Of a stretch of 64,000 nt of DNA, positions 1 through 13,020 are shown piece after piece. A program made the translations under genes and the position numbers. Source of the DNA: Rotaria macrura (Eukaryota; Rotifera; Eurotatoria; Philodinida; Philodinidae); assembly GCA_900239685.1 (NCBI GenBank), contig OENT01000639.1, positions 1-64,000 of the forward strand, read 5' to 3'. Position 1 is the first letter of the stretch. Every line of letters begins with the position of its first letter. The notes beneath the pieces were generated by a model. That model searched no databases and was not told where the DNA came from. It saw only the letters and a program-made list of their open reading frames with translations.

Positions 1-2041
1 TGAAAATATGTTCGATTTTCACAAAATCATGATACGAATACTGATTTACTCATAAATCTGTTTCTTCCACTGATTTCTTTTCTGTAGCGTAAAGTTTCGA
101 ATATGGTATAATTTAATTTGAATGACATCGAGCATACATCGTAAGAGTCAAAATTATAATATCGATCAGTGAAAATCATGACTCCTTACAGAAAAAGAAA
201 CCTGGAATTTTATATTAGTAAAAGTAAAAATCGAAACTTATCATTGTATTAGAAAAAACTATTACTTACATTGACAGTAAAAGAATCGATTTCAGCCTTT
301 TGACATTATCTTTTGCGGTGAAAATAGATTTCGATGCGACCAAGAAAATCCCAGAAGGATTTGTATTCGTTGCTTATCAATCAAAAAGATTTGGTTGCCT
401 TTTCCCCAGAATTCACTTTGTTCTCATATATTGTCATAATAGAACATTCCTGTTTTCTTCATATAGTTGCCGAGGAGAAAAATTTCTTCCGTGATCCAGT
501 AGCACAATAACATGTCACACATTTCATTTTTTTCAATTGAAGTTATATTCTATGTATACGATCTCGAATTCTATCAGATTGGATGGTTAATCTACTACTT
601 CGTCAACTGTGTCGGTTGTGCGACATGGGAGAATTAAGGAAACAAAAGTAGGGTGTAGAGAAGTCTCTTTCATCAAATGAACATATTAGGGTATATATTT
701 TCTAAGAGAGTGATCTGGAATCTTGATATTGTCATGGGGATCGTTACGATATTTTTCTTTCAGGTATTGTCTTGGTCAGATAATATCTATCTGGCAAAAT
801 AAAAATCGAAAGATATTATTTCTCATCAAGTTTATAACTGCTTAGAAACTTGCCAACTACTACATAGTTTCATAACTTCACTGAACAAAAATCTCAATAA
901 ACCATGAAAGGATTATAAATTGGATTATCTTCATTACAAAATAATGTGGCAGGTGGGAAAATATTCAAATTGTAATAATAATAAAGTCGTACTCACTATT
1001 TTTAATCCTGATACGAATTGAAATCGATAAAACTAGATGCTTCATATTACTGACCGTTACTCGATAGTAAATGGCACCTCCTTATTTTGAGTCTTTCAAA
1101 CATTTGATAATGGTTTTACCACATCATATTGAATCGACTTCATGGAATGATCAAATTCTCTGTAAGATGGATATCATCGGTATAGTTGTGATGGTTTCAA
1201 CAACCGGAAAACTAGTGAATTTTAAAAAATAGATCACCCGAAAATTGCAAATAAGTTGAAAGATTCTACGTAGATAAGATTCTGCAAATTTCGATGCATT
1301 TTCATTAATGTTTGACTTGAAACCGATGAAAGAAAAAAAAACAATTTCTTTCAAAAGATCCGAGTTAATTTTAGTTTTCAAAACTTTTCACACGGTGGAA
1401 ATGTTAAAATCAATCTATTCAGTTCACACATAAATAATCTTGTTCCGAATATGATGTGCATTCCAAATGTTTGCGAGTTCATGAGTCCTTATTTGATGTT
1501 CCTTAGAAATCTCACATTTGTAAAAAAACTAACGTCTTCAAATGTGAAACAAGAGATTTTTCTTTCGCATAGAAGAGGTGAGAATCTTGACAAAATAATG
1601 ACAATGTTCAACGAAAATTTCTTCATTTTCCACTGTATGAAGATTCCGATAGCAAATCATAGATCGTCAATGGAGCTGTCAATATTTTGAGTATCACACC
1701 TACATGATCTATTTCTTTGCAAAACAAAATCTACTCCTGTATAAAGTGAATATGATCCTCTCTATCGAATGAGGTCAAACCTCTATTTTAAATTCATCGT
1801 CAAGTATTTGAAAGATTTGGGTGAAACATTCGCTTCATATAAAAATGAGCATCTGTCTCTGACATATGTTGTTCGCTCTATCTATTTCATAAAGAGATCT
1901 GAAAATTCTAATTTGAATTGTAGGTGTAAATTTATTCAACAAAAGGAAAAGAAACAATTAAATTGTTGACGTTCACAATAATATTCTATTATCTAAATGT
2001 GAAATTAAAAAGAAAATGAACAAAAAACATTTAAACGATAT
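1..2041. other. AT-rich stretch, no gene seen
   Basis: Only short open frames with no recognisable protein character occur here. No repeats with clear ends were noticed. The stretch lies downstream of the minus-strand Frizzled-related gene. Confidence 0.5.
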
Positions 2042-3056
2042 TTATATTCGACGTTGACAACGAGGTTTCCTTAAGACAATCGTATTTCGAAATCGCTTAA
2101 AAACAACTGGGTTTCGTTTAATTGCAATAAAACGAATAATTTCACCATTTGATGAAAGAAACAAAATCGTTGGCATGTGTAATTTAACACATGGACAGTT
2201 TTTTATTGGTAAATCAAATTTCGTTTCTCTATCATTAATATTTTTAAAATATCGAACTTTAAATTTATTCGCGAATAGATAATTATTTTCTGATGTTGAC
2301 GACATTTTTATTGGACGAGTACGTACAACTATTGATGAACGACAATAATCATTAAGTAAATCACTTATGCTCGCTGGCGACTGACACATAGAACACAAAT
2401 TTATTCGTGATTTCGTTACTGCTACTACTGTCGTTGTCGGTGGTACTGTTGTTCTTGAAGGCAGTGTACTTGTTGTTTTTGTTGATGATGAAGAATGCGA
2501 AACACATAGATCTGTTTCTTCGGGATATTGTTCGCAAGCAACTAAAATATGAATGGACGATTATTTTTCTTGATTCGAAACGTTTCTTACTCATCGTTGG
2601 CCAATTGTATCCGAATTTATCTTTCATTATCGGTTCGCAACTTTGTTTAACTGATTCACAAAGTGTACGGCATGGATATAAAAATTTTCGGTTTTCATCT
2701 GCCGTAGAAAGCATTGAATCGTGATTATTATCAAATGAAATGAGTCGTGATTTTTCAGGTGTTTGTTGAAGACAAACTGGTGCTAATATTGAACAAAGTA
2801 ATAATCGAGCATTTGAATGACAACCTAAATTGAGCAATGATTGCCATAACGGTAATTCATATAGAATTTCAGTTAGACTCTCATGATTGAGTAAGTTTGG
2901 TAGATGCATTTGCGTATAACCAAGGCCATAGCATAATGTAAAATTAGATGGAATAGTTTGACAACGATGAATAGTTGATGGGAAAAAGTCATAGGCTTTG
3001 CTCAATGAACAAACACATAACATGAATACAACGAACAACATCTTGTCAGTGAACAT
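2042..3056 (-). CDS. Secreted Frizzled-related protein (Fz domain plus NTR domain)
   Basis: This is probably an extracellular Wnt-binding modulator. The start codon at 3056 opens a signal peptide (MFTDKMLFVVFMLCVCSLSKA). A Frizzled cysteine-rich domain follows, with the typical run YTQMHLPNLLNHE, GCHSNARLLLCSILAPVC and PCRTLCESVKQSC. The two overlapping frames are reconciled by a 49-nt intron (2542-2590; GTAAGA donor, TTTTAG acceptor). Splicing gives exon 3056-2591 joined to 2541-2042 and creates the expected WPTMIACEQYPEETDLCV end of the domain. A Ser/Thr-rich linker then leads to a netrin-like domain (CSMCQSPASISDLLNDYC, later CPCVKL and RKPRCQ). The spliced product is 321 residues, a normal size for sFRPs. 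The fold and pairing of cysteines are seen directly; Wnt binding is inferred from the family. It has no nearby partner genes. Confidence 0.85.
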
Positions 3057-5085
3057 ATAATGAATGTGAAGGAGTGATGTGAAGAAGAATGTGTGTTATT
3101 CGAACGGCATATAACTCAACTTCAATCGACAAAACAGAAATGCTTTCGTTCTTTTTCTTATTCTTCTTTCTCTTTGTACTCGACCGAATAGCCTCAGTGC
3201 CTAATTTTTTTCTCCTTTCAAGAAATCAGTCAGTCGTTAATAGGAAAAAATTGTTCGCATCGTATAGTAATAATTGACTCTTGTTTCCGTAGTTTCTAGA
3301 GGAATAAGTTGATGACCTCAATAAGAGTGTTTAGTCACGCGTTAAATTTGGTTAATGGCTAAATGTAACTATAAACAACATCTAATCGATATACAAAGTT
3401 GCAATTTGTGCACATTGTGGAATACCAGATAATTAACGGATCATTAATCATCAAAGAAATCAAGATTAACATTTCTTAAATGACAAACTATTCAAACATT
3501 TATTGATCGTTCATGCAATTGTTTAATCAACAGATATAGAGATAATAGATGATATGGAATTCTCTACTTTACCTCCGTCTTAGCCTGCAATCTATCTAAT
3601 CACAATAAGAATTGATTGGATCACTCGTTGTTTTTTTCTCTAATTCACGCGGCTGTTTGTGTCTATACGTGATGACGAATTCAGAACATGACGATTGATG
3701 ATTTCTTCTATTGGATTTCTTGTCGATAAATGCGAGGAGTTTTATTAAGTTGTATGTTTTGCGTTATATCGATGAAACTACGACTACAAAAGTAGAGAAT
3801 ATCGTCATTTGAAAAACTCAGATTTTTAATATGTGTAATTGATTCTCTTCTACTCTATCGTGTTTCAATTGAATAAATGAAATAAAAATCATAGCAACCG
3901 TTATAAGAAAAACTTTGATAATTCTTATACCGATAGCGACCATTGATGGAATAAATCATGGAGTGAGTTCTGAGAAGAATAACGAAAAGTGCAAAGATGC
4001 TGACTATTTACTATAAGAATGAAGAAAATAGATGACATAATAAACGAACATTGAACTGTTTCGAAACTCAAATACTTATGCCTATTTATATTGAGTTTTC
4101 TGTTTATGTTACCCTAAAATCAAATGTATCATTAGCAAGTCTCTCATCATTGGTGACCAACACCCTAAGATACTTTTATAGAATACAAATAAATTCTAGT
4201 AAAAATCTCGTAACATACCATATCGTATTAACACATTTCACTCACGAATGTTCTTCATTTTCAGTATTATTCAGTGTACTGCATTTAGATACATTCAATG
4301 CATTGTTAAAGTGTAAGATTCTCAAGTATAAACCAAACGCCATATGCCGTCTTTTAACTCCAAAAAACACGATAAGTAAATGATTTTGTTTTCTATTTTC
4401 GAATTCAAATATTGCTAATATGTAGTAGCCTCCGACAACTGTTTTACTGATAAAAATTGAATTCCGAAGTCAATCGTGTAGGCCACCGGATACTTCAGAA
4501 GATCGTTGAAACACGGAAGCAGTATTTCGGTAACAAAGTTTCTAAATGCTATCCCAATGATTTGCAACCGATTCCTTCAGAAAACGAAAGCAGTAGAGTT
4601 GAATCCTCCGAAAAGGTTCGAAGAATATCAAATCGAAACAGTGCTTCGGAATATACTACTTTCACATTTCTTCCGTTTCGATGTTTTCCACCAAAAACTG
4701 ATACATACTTCTTGCTCTGAGCCCTGAAAAATTTCATAGATTTGTACATGACTCTACACGCGTTTAGATTCCTACAGTTTTCTAAAGCAAACACTCTAGT
4801 CCCTTCGATCTTATTTTTATTTTGATAATAAATGAATAAATTCAAGAAGTTGACAGCTCATGATTCAAAAATGCTTGTTTATCTTCGAACATGGCTTTGC
4901 GCATAGCTCGGGTGTGAGGAGGAGGGGGTGTTCGCGTAAACTGCCATCGTGGACAGTGAATGTGTCGTCATTCACTTTGGCATCACTCACATATTGAATC
5001 ACATCCAGAGCAACACACCAACGATCTCACCCATATTCAAGTATTATATTGTTTTAAATTAGTTCAAAGTTCTGTTGATAAATGA
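3057..5085. other. Intergenic, no gene seen
   Basis: This is sequence upstream of the minus-strand sFRP gene, so its promoter should lie near 3060-3300. The open frames at 4051-4383 and 4457-4845 overlap on both strands and show no domain character. Confidence 0.4.
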
Positions 5086-5809
5086 CAGGGATGGCGCGAA
5101 AGGGTTATAGCAGGGGGGGGNGGGGGGGGCAATCCTAAAATTGGAGAAAGTGCGAAAAATGGGAGAAAACTATCAGATAGCTTTCTGCAATGGGGAAACA
5201 GCTGATTGTTTTGATTTCAAATCAATGTCAAATCAAAACAATCAAAAAAAAATTAAGAAAACACAAAAATCAGTGACTCGAAGGAAATGATTAAATTTGG
5301 TATCCTTGTTGTTCGAAATATCAGTCTAGAGTCTCTAGATTGATATTTCGAAAAGCAAGCAAACAAGATTTTATTGTTGTAATCGACTCACTAATTTTTT
5401 GATTTGAAATCGAAAAAATCAGCCGTTTTGCAGTTGGTTTTCTCCGACATTCAGGAGACTTATATCTTAGTTCCCCAAAACCGGAGAAAATTATGTAGGG
5501 ACTTTCTCCGAAACCAGAGAAAATTATGCAGGGCATTCTCCATAATTGGAGATCATTATTCATCATATTTCTCCGAAATCGGAGAAAATTATCCATTGGT
5601 TTCTCCAAAACTGGAGAAAACTATCCATTAGTTTCTCCAAGACTGGAGGAAATTATCTGATGGGTTTCCCCAAAACCGGAGTAAACTTCTTTGTAAAATA
5701 AATTTACTCAACTTAAAAATGATCTATCAAAATTTTCGAAGTCGGATTAAGTCAAGGTCAACGGAGACGCGGGGGATCACCCCTCCCCCGTCTATGGCGC
5801 CGCCCCTGA
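5086..5809. mobile_element. hAT-like non-autonomous element with 8-bp target duplication
   Basis: The left end reads CAGGGATGGCGC and the right end, read inverted, CAGGGGCGGCGCC (with one trailing base). The element is flanked on both sides by ATAAATGA (5078-5085 and 5810-5817). An 8-bp duplication with CAGGG ends fits the hAT superfamily. No transposase frame is present in 724 bp. Inside are a poly-G run with one N (5115-5129), an internal inverted repeat around 5320-5345, and an array of small palindromic units described separately. The poly-G tract probably limits assembly accuracy. Confidence 0.75.
5460..5700. repeat. Tandem array of ~32-bp palindromic units
   Basis: About seven imperfect copies of a unit built around TTTCTCCAAAACTGGAGAAA are followed by AATTAT plus a short variable linker. 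Each unit is itself an inverted repeat, so one strand can form a row of small hairpins. The array lies within the hAT-like element. Similar isolated units begin near 5150. Confidence 0.75.
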
Positions 5810-7687
5810 ATAAATGAAAAAGTAACTCTAGTTAAAACAGTATATGAAATAAGGTGAATTTAATTTATCTAATTCAAATGTATTGAGCATTAAATTCTAC
5901 TTGGATATCGTAACAACGTCAACATTTATTCAAAGAAACTTCTCAAGCATTCGACACAGATTTCGAGTTAAAATCTCATACGAATTCTATTTTTATTAAT
6001 ATGACAAAGCATTTTCTTGTAGTCATTTTTGTTTGATTCCATCCTTGTCTTGTTGATTTTCTCAACGCATTTGAATTCTAGATAAAACCAACATCATCTG
6101 CACAATCCATTGCAGTATCTCTAACAATCGAATAATCAGTTGAAAATGGAGTTAAAAATGCAAGAGCTAATAATAATCGTTACTGTGATGTTAATTCTGT
6201 CAACAGTTGAATTGCTATTGAAGATCATGCATTTTAATTTGAACAGTATATGAAATATTAAACAGTACATGATGAAGCAAAGTTATTCGATGTTTTGTGT
6301 TATCAACAGTATTGTGTTGACATCTGGTAAAAAACATCGATGAACGAGGAAGATCAATTCATTTTTCTAGACTGCTGATGAAACGGTATGAAATCATTTA
6401 GAAATACATTTCTGATTTAATCAGTTTCGATATCTTCTCATAAATCAATGAGAAGAAGATAGTAGTTGTACTATTCTATTGGATAATATATATAAATAGT
6501 TCTTTAGTTATTTCGTTTCGTTCTGATTGTACTAATCGTTTTGGGTAAATATTCACATATTTCATGGATTCATGCAGTATTCATTGATTCGCAGCTCATT
6601 TACACGTTGCTTTTCACCACTATACATTTGTTGAAGTAATTTAAATTTCGACGAAAATCATTTTTTTTTACAAAAAACGACAACACATAGCGATGATTCA
6701 AGTGAAAAAAGTAAAACGATTAGTTATTGATTATAATGTTTAAGCTAAAAACTTTCCTCATCTTCATCATGTAGATTATAGAATTGATCCTTGAAAAACA
6801 ACAGCATAAGATCACATCAGAATCCTGGAAAGTCAACGAGAAGGATATGGGAAGGAAATCGATTTAAAAATGCTGGAACTTTAATTAGTATGGAGAAGCC
6901 TTGAAGTTACAGCTTTAGAAGCACACATAAATTTCCTTCGATATAAACAAGACAAGCTTGATAATCTTGGTGAGTCTCTTTAGCTATCATAAAAAAGGAA
7001 ATGCACTGTTACGTTTTTGTTCTAGAGTCGATTCATGAACAAGTTGAGCTGAGTGAAGCTGTTCAAACGTCATTGAATTAATCATGAAGATAACTAAAGT
7101 ATGAATCGATGATAATACTTGTAACAACCTCGGTTGAGTTTATTGTGTATCGTTGTATAGTATCACTTTGTTATGGAGTTGATTGTTCGTGCATGTTATT
7201 CTGACCATATCCTGTCATCTGCTGTTATATCATGTTTTACTCTTCTCTCTTCGATATGTATATTCTACTCAATATGCAACCGTCTTCTGGCTCTCATCAT
7301 GTTGAGTTTATCTTTTCTCCTGATATAATGATATATCGATTTAGTCTAGCGCGTACTTCGACTTTGATCAATGTTCGAAGTTTGCTCTTTCTCTTGGTCT
7401 CCCTATGATATCTATTCTTTTCCTCTATCGTTATACTCTGACTATATAAAGAGTAGACGAGAGAGAATAAATTCTTGTTCTAGTGTGTGGAGTAAGCACT
7501 AAAATCGTTACAATATTTATTGTAACAATTAAAAAGAAAAAGAATAAAAGAAACAGTGATCATATGAAAAGATGAATGACATCGATAAATACGAAAATCT
7601 CTGTCAGTCTACAATGATCTGACACTTACTGATTTAGTCAACGATTTGCTGTCTTGTTCAAAATTCATGAATATGATAGGTATCATA
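5810..7687. other. Intergenic, no gene seen
   Basis: AT-rich sequence without a credible coding frame or bounded repeat. Confidence 0.4.
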
Positions 7688-8032
7688 CCCAGGTCGACGA
7701 TTACGAACTTCGCATACGACAGTAAACGACCGTATACGCTCCCCACACGATCGTATACGGTCGTATTATATCGTTTTACATGGTCCAGTATTACGATCGT
7801 ATATCGCCGTGTCGTATACGGGCAAATACGATCGTATACGGAAGTATACGGTGATAAATGGAAACCGTTCACGAATTTTGTTTACGAGGACCATAAATGA
7901 TAGTTTTTCTCTCCGTATATCGTCGTACTTCCTCGTATACGACACGGAGATATACGATCGTAATACTGGACCATGTATTTTGCCGTTTTTCTCCGTATAC
8001 GGTCGTTTACGACCGTGCTTGTTCGACCTGGG
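7688..8032. mobile_element. TA-flanked miniature inverted-repeat element with CGTATACG palindromes
   Basis: The ends are CCCAGGTCGA and its inverted copy TCGACCTGGG, with TA on each side (7686-7687 and 8033-8034). This fits a Tc1/mariner-like target choice. The 345-bp body is dense in CGTATACG, CGATCGTA and related self-complementary words, so its two halves can fold on each other. Open frames here on both strands are by-products of the palindromes. A diverged relative lies at 32630-32919. Confidence 0.75.
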
Positions 8033-11000
8033 TATATTCAGTTTTAGGATATATCAAGTATACCTATTTGATTGATAGATTATATATTTGACCTTATATT
8101 GCTCGAATGAAATAAACTCGAAATTTTGAATTAAAAACGAAAGAATAAGTTCAACACCTTTTCATTAACTTCTTATATTTGTTAAGCTATCGTCACAAGG
8201 ATACTGTAGTAGAGTAGTATTTTAGATGTGAAATCGATTTTGCTGGACAGAAACATGCATAAATGAAGTGCCTTTTGATTAATACTATTTGTGATAACGT
8301 TTTTTCTTCGTTCTATTAGGAAGAAGATAAATGTTTCCTCTCGTATCACACTTCATATTGCTTCACACACATCTCATCGTAGTATATCGATTCATCGCTA
8401 ACTATAGTAATACTTCCATTACTCAATCATATTGATGGCTAATACGAAATATATATTTCGTCAATAAACTTCTTTTCGAGAGACCATAGCGTACTAGAAA
8501 ACCTATAGTCGAGTTCGATTCGATCCTAAGTCAAGAAAAAGACTCTAATGCTTTCGCTTGTGTTATATTCTGCCTATATTCTGATAAGAGATGAACTGCG
8601 TAACAAAGCACTCGTCCTGCATTTTCTGACCAAAAGGAGTTGCTAAAGCTATTCTTTTGAAAAATTTCTGGGGGCCATGCTGTATAGAAACCGTCGTGGA
8701 TATTGATGGATTTTGCTATTTGGTTCATTTCTAACTTAATTGAAAACACTTCAATAAGTAGTGATTTGTATCACAGCGAATTCTTTTGGTAAATATCAAA
8801 GTACCTAGGAGAATTTTCTTACCACATTAAGATTGGAAAAGCTAGATTTTACTATTTTGGTTGGCTCTGAAATGATCATAAAAGCTTAAACTTATTAATT
8901 TAAGCTTGGCTCATTTTTAAGTCTGTTTCTAATGTTATGCTCTTCAATCCAAGCTTGTGAATCTTCCCTCACGCGTTCTAATGAATTTCTTGTTTTATGT
9001 GGATGGAGTTTGCGGGGCATGCCTTTTTACAAAGCCCAATATGATGATTTTTGTAATCGCCGAATAACGAAAACCAATTACGATGATTTGTCAAGACTAA
9101 GGAATAGCTTGCAATGCATCCTCTAAAGTTGAAATGAGCTACGCCAGATTCAAGTTTGGTTTTGATCCCAATTATTTGCCGTTGCACATCTTAAGGAAAT
9201 AGAAATAAACTTAACGATAAGGGTTTTAACAGGTTGGCTATGGTGGAGTTCCATACATCGAAGAAAATAACTGAAAATTTGAAGTACAGCACACATCTTG
9301 CAAAAAATCAATATTTAGAAACACTGGAACTTGACTTTGATCGATTCCGAGATGTTTCAATAATTGTCTACATATCAGTATTCGATATGGATCAATATGT
9401 CCTACCCCAACCCCCAGGTAGAGCTTTTTTATTTTCGTGATTCGACCTACTTTTCAAAATCTCAATTCGATTCGTTTTCGGTCTTTGGTGAGCACGGCAA
9501 ATAGACAGCATCAATCAGTTTCTAGTCCTTTGTTTACCATGATACTGCCATTTTTTCTGTTTCGTATGATTGATAGATGTACCATATTACAATGTTAGAT
9601 GACTGAATATTTTTGAAAAATTTAGCCTAATTTTTTATCGTTGATTATTAAATTTTGATGAAATCACCAGATTTAAGTCCTGTTCTATGTATAGTGTAGT
9701 TTTCACTTCAATACTTTTTAGCGTATTAAGCGTGACAAAATTTAGTTAAACATATGATATTGAGGATACAAACATGTTAATACCAACTGAAACAAATCTA
9801 GCTACGTCACAGACAATATAAAGAAATCTATGATTAATTGTCATGAAAAACAAAGAGAAAAGAAATCGATTTAAATGCCATTTGTTTTTAGCATTCAATG
9901 CGTACCTTTTGGAATAAATACATTCGACGGTCGAGAGCACGAAGAACGTTTTTGATGACCGAAATACAGTGTGTTCAGGCAAACAAGATGATTATCTATT
10001 ACCCATTTAGAATCTATTTCACTTGATGTACGATTTCTTGTTTCAAAGAAACTTAATCTAAAGATTAGGCAAGAACCTTTCGATAATTCTATTTACTTAA
10101 AAAATACTTGAATTTAAATTCACGAAGAAATCTCGTAGAGTATTAACTCGCATTCAGATTGACGCTGGTTTTATTTGGGATCAAATATTCAAAAAAATGA
10201 CTATTTCATCTCTAACAGATCAACTTCAACGTTGATAATAGACTTTAGATAGCAAATAAATAACATAAGAATTGTTTGAATTGAAAATTCGAAGTTCAAA
10301 TTTTCTGTTCTATTATTTATCATTCAATGAATGAAAATTACAATGAAAGAAACACTTCAAGATTCAACCGATGTACAAAACTGCGGCTTCCGATTTAATG
10401 GTGTGTTATTAAAATATTTTTCCTACACTGTAGTTTATGTATTGTTCTTGTCCTGATTTTCGTAAAGTTTTCATCGTCAAAAGGCATTATTCGTTTAATC
10501 AATGTTCTCAAAACTAACAATGTCGTTTTACAACTTTTCATAGGAAAACATTCTGAATTAAGTAACTTGGCAACACTTTTGTGCAGTTTGATATAACCTA
10601 TGCGCAAGAAATATCAAGGAGAACCGTGTATCCTACACGTGACACTACAGTATTTTACAGTTTAAAGTATTTTGATCATTGTTCATCAAATGTATCGACG
10701 TAGTATCATAGGGAAGCCTATCTATAATCTCACCGTAGAAAAGCGATGATGGATTGCTTTTTTATCCAACCATTAGATTCTGTTATGCAACATCGAAGTG
10801 TAGAGGTATTTGTGTTTCCTAATCTATCGTTGAGAAAAAAGGCTGAATCTGAAAAGATATGCCTATGTATGCTATGATAATTGAAGATCATTGCTTAAAA
10901 CAAGAAACTAGACAAAAGATATTCGAACGATTAAAATAATTTTACAATATGTAAATAGAGTTGCGCCAACTACTCACGGGTGATCAATGACGAAAAATAT

Positions 11001-13020
11001 TGTCTATTCAGCATATTCAACAATGATCACTTGAACAAGGTTTATAGATTAAAGAGAGAAACTGAACCTGTGCGATCGATTTTATAATTATGCGACTAGA
11101 ATTCTTTCCAGGTAGTTACAGAGAAGAGAAAAAGCATTAAAGTGATGAAAAGGACAAAAAAGTGATATATTTCAATATAATTTATTAAATTAGCCATTTG
11201 TCTTGAATTCATTCGATGATTTTGATAAAAAGTGAAACGCATTGGATTGCTTAATTAAAATATTCCCTTTTATCAACGCGAAGTCAAACAGTATCAGTTG
11301 TTCTGCCTTCATCGTCAATAGAAAATCTGTACTTGTTTCATGTTTTTTCTATTTATAGACAAATCCGGAGAATTGTTCGATTGGAGAAATCTTATTTGAA
11401 GTAAAAGAATCCTACCACTAGAATGTGAATAGTTTTCCAGTATAATGAAAAAGATACTTTGAGATATCGAATGCCAATGTTTTTGTTCGAAATGCTGAAT
11501 CTCTTGTCAGAGAATCTCGGAAGAAAAGTAAAATCAAGCACCCAGCCCAAAATCTTAAATCGGATAAAGACATCTAGGAAACTACTAATAGACATTACCC
11601 TCATAAATCTGTGCAGTCAAATAAGTGCCTTAGTCTGTCACCATCTCTCTTTAAAAGGCGTCATAGAAAAGGACTCTAGCATCCGAAGTCAGACAGAATA
11701 GAGAACATGTCTTTATCGATATTTCTCAATAATAACCTGTAAAAAGAGATGTGCTAGCCGAAAAAAATTGATTCTTAAAAGCCACCAGTGTATTTTTGGG
11801 GATTGAATCAAGACAATCGTGATAAAAGAGGTAGTGGAAATTCTCTGTTACCCTAATTTTCAACAGCAGTCAAATTCTTTTTGGAAACAACATTCGGTAT
11901 TGCAGAGGAATGAAAAGAAACTGAGTTCGGTTTCGAATATTACCCATTAATAGGATCCATGATCTTTAGAAAATTGTATATGTATTGAGTATGATATATA
12001 TACGCTCATCCCACATCAACTCATGAACCAGAGAATATGACATCAAATCTTGGAAAACTTTACTTTTTCTCTCATGAATTTAAAAGTATCTTTTGTATTC
12101 TGTTGATTTATGTTCTTTTCTCTTCGTAAAAATCTTTAAAACTCCCAATTCTACTGATTTTCGTTCACTTCTTTATTCAGTCTGAATGTCTTTCAATAGG
12201 AAATAATCATCTTCTAGTGATCATCAGTTATTTCTGAATGGTTTATGCTCCACTGTGATCATACTACTCGACTTAGCTAATGTGAATGATGCTAGTCGTC
12301 CCTTAACAATTAGTGTAAGTGTTTTTCATTTATAATCAGATATGGATCGAGTGATATTTTCTTGATGAATGGCATGAATTTATATACTTTAGTAACGATT
12401 GAGGGATATGAAAAGCAAAGATATGAAACTTGCAGCAATTAGTCCGAAAACAAACATTTTAAAATGACATATAACTGATGAAAACTATAGTAAGGCAAGC
12501 TCATTTATCGCAATTGTTCATATAACCGATGGAAAAAAATGACAGTGAAACTTTCATTGTTTTTCCATTAAATTGTGTTTTGAAACTGAGTGATATAAAA
12601 GAAATTTTAAGATAGAAAATTAAATTTTTTCTTTCTTCTTTTTTCTTCTGCGCCCTGTCTTCCCAGAAACACATGTAGAATACAAAATAAAGAAGAAAAA
12701 AATATACTGTCTTAAAATTTCTTTCATATCATTTTGCTGTTGGAAATAATTTAATGAAAAGAATCTGAAATGAAAGCTTCAGTGTATACTTTCTGTGTGA
12801 GAACTATAAATAATTGTTGATCCATACGTTTTTTGCCATCAATTTAATAGTTTTATTGAGAAATGACTTTTCATTGGCACTCAACGGAGATCAGTTTCAG
12901 TCTTTTTCTTTCTCATTACTTATTGAGTTGCTATTAAAATAATGAAAGTAGAAGTATGCAAGTAGAAAAAACAACTGGTGTCATTAACAAAAAAACTGCT
13001 TAGAATTTCTTTCAATCGCC
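8033..13020. other. Long intergenic stretch, no supported gene
   Basis: Weak minus-strand frames at 8531-8749 and 8978-9187 have fairly protein-like composition, but I could not link them by splice sites or recognise a family. The rest is AT-rich and featureless by eye. Sequence just before 13021 should hold the promoter of the next gene. Confidence 0.35.

Noticed and set aside
2361-2600. Frizzled and NTR frames overlapping as two genes or a frameshift
   Set aside because: A 49-nt intron at 2542-2590 joins them and restores the expected end of the Frizzled domain.
5460-5700. CRISPR-like repeat array
   Set aside because: Units abut with very short linkers, are palindromic and lie within a hAT-like element in animal DNA; there are no spacers.
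7609-8091. Overlapping frames with repeated Tyr-Thr/Arg content
   Set aside because: Produced by the CGTATACG palindromes of the miniature element; read similarly on both strands.
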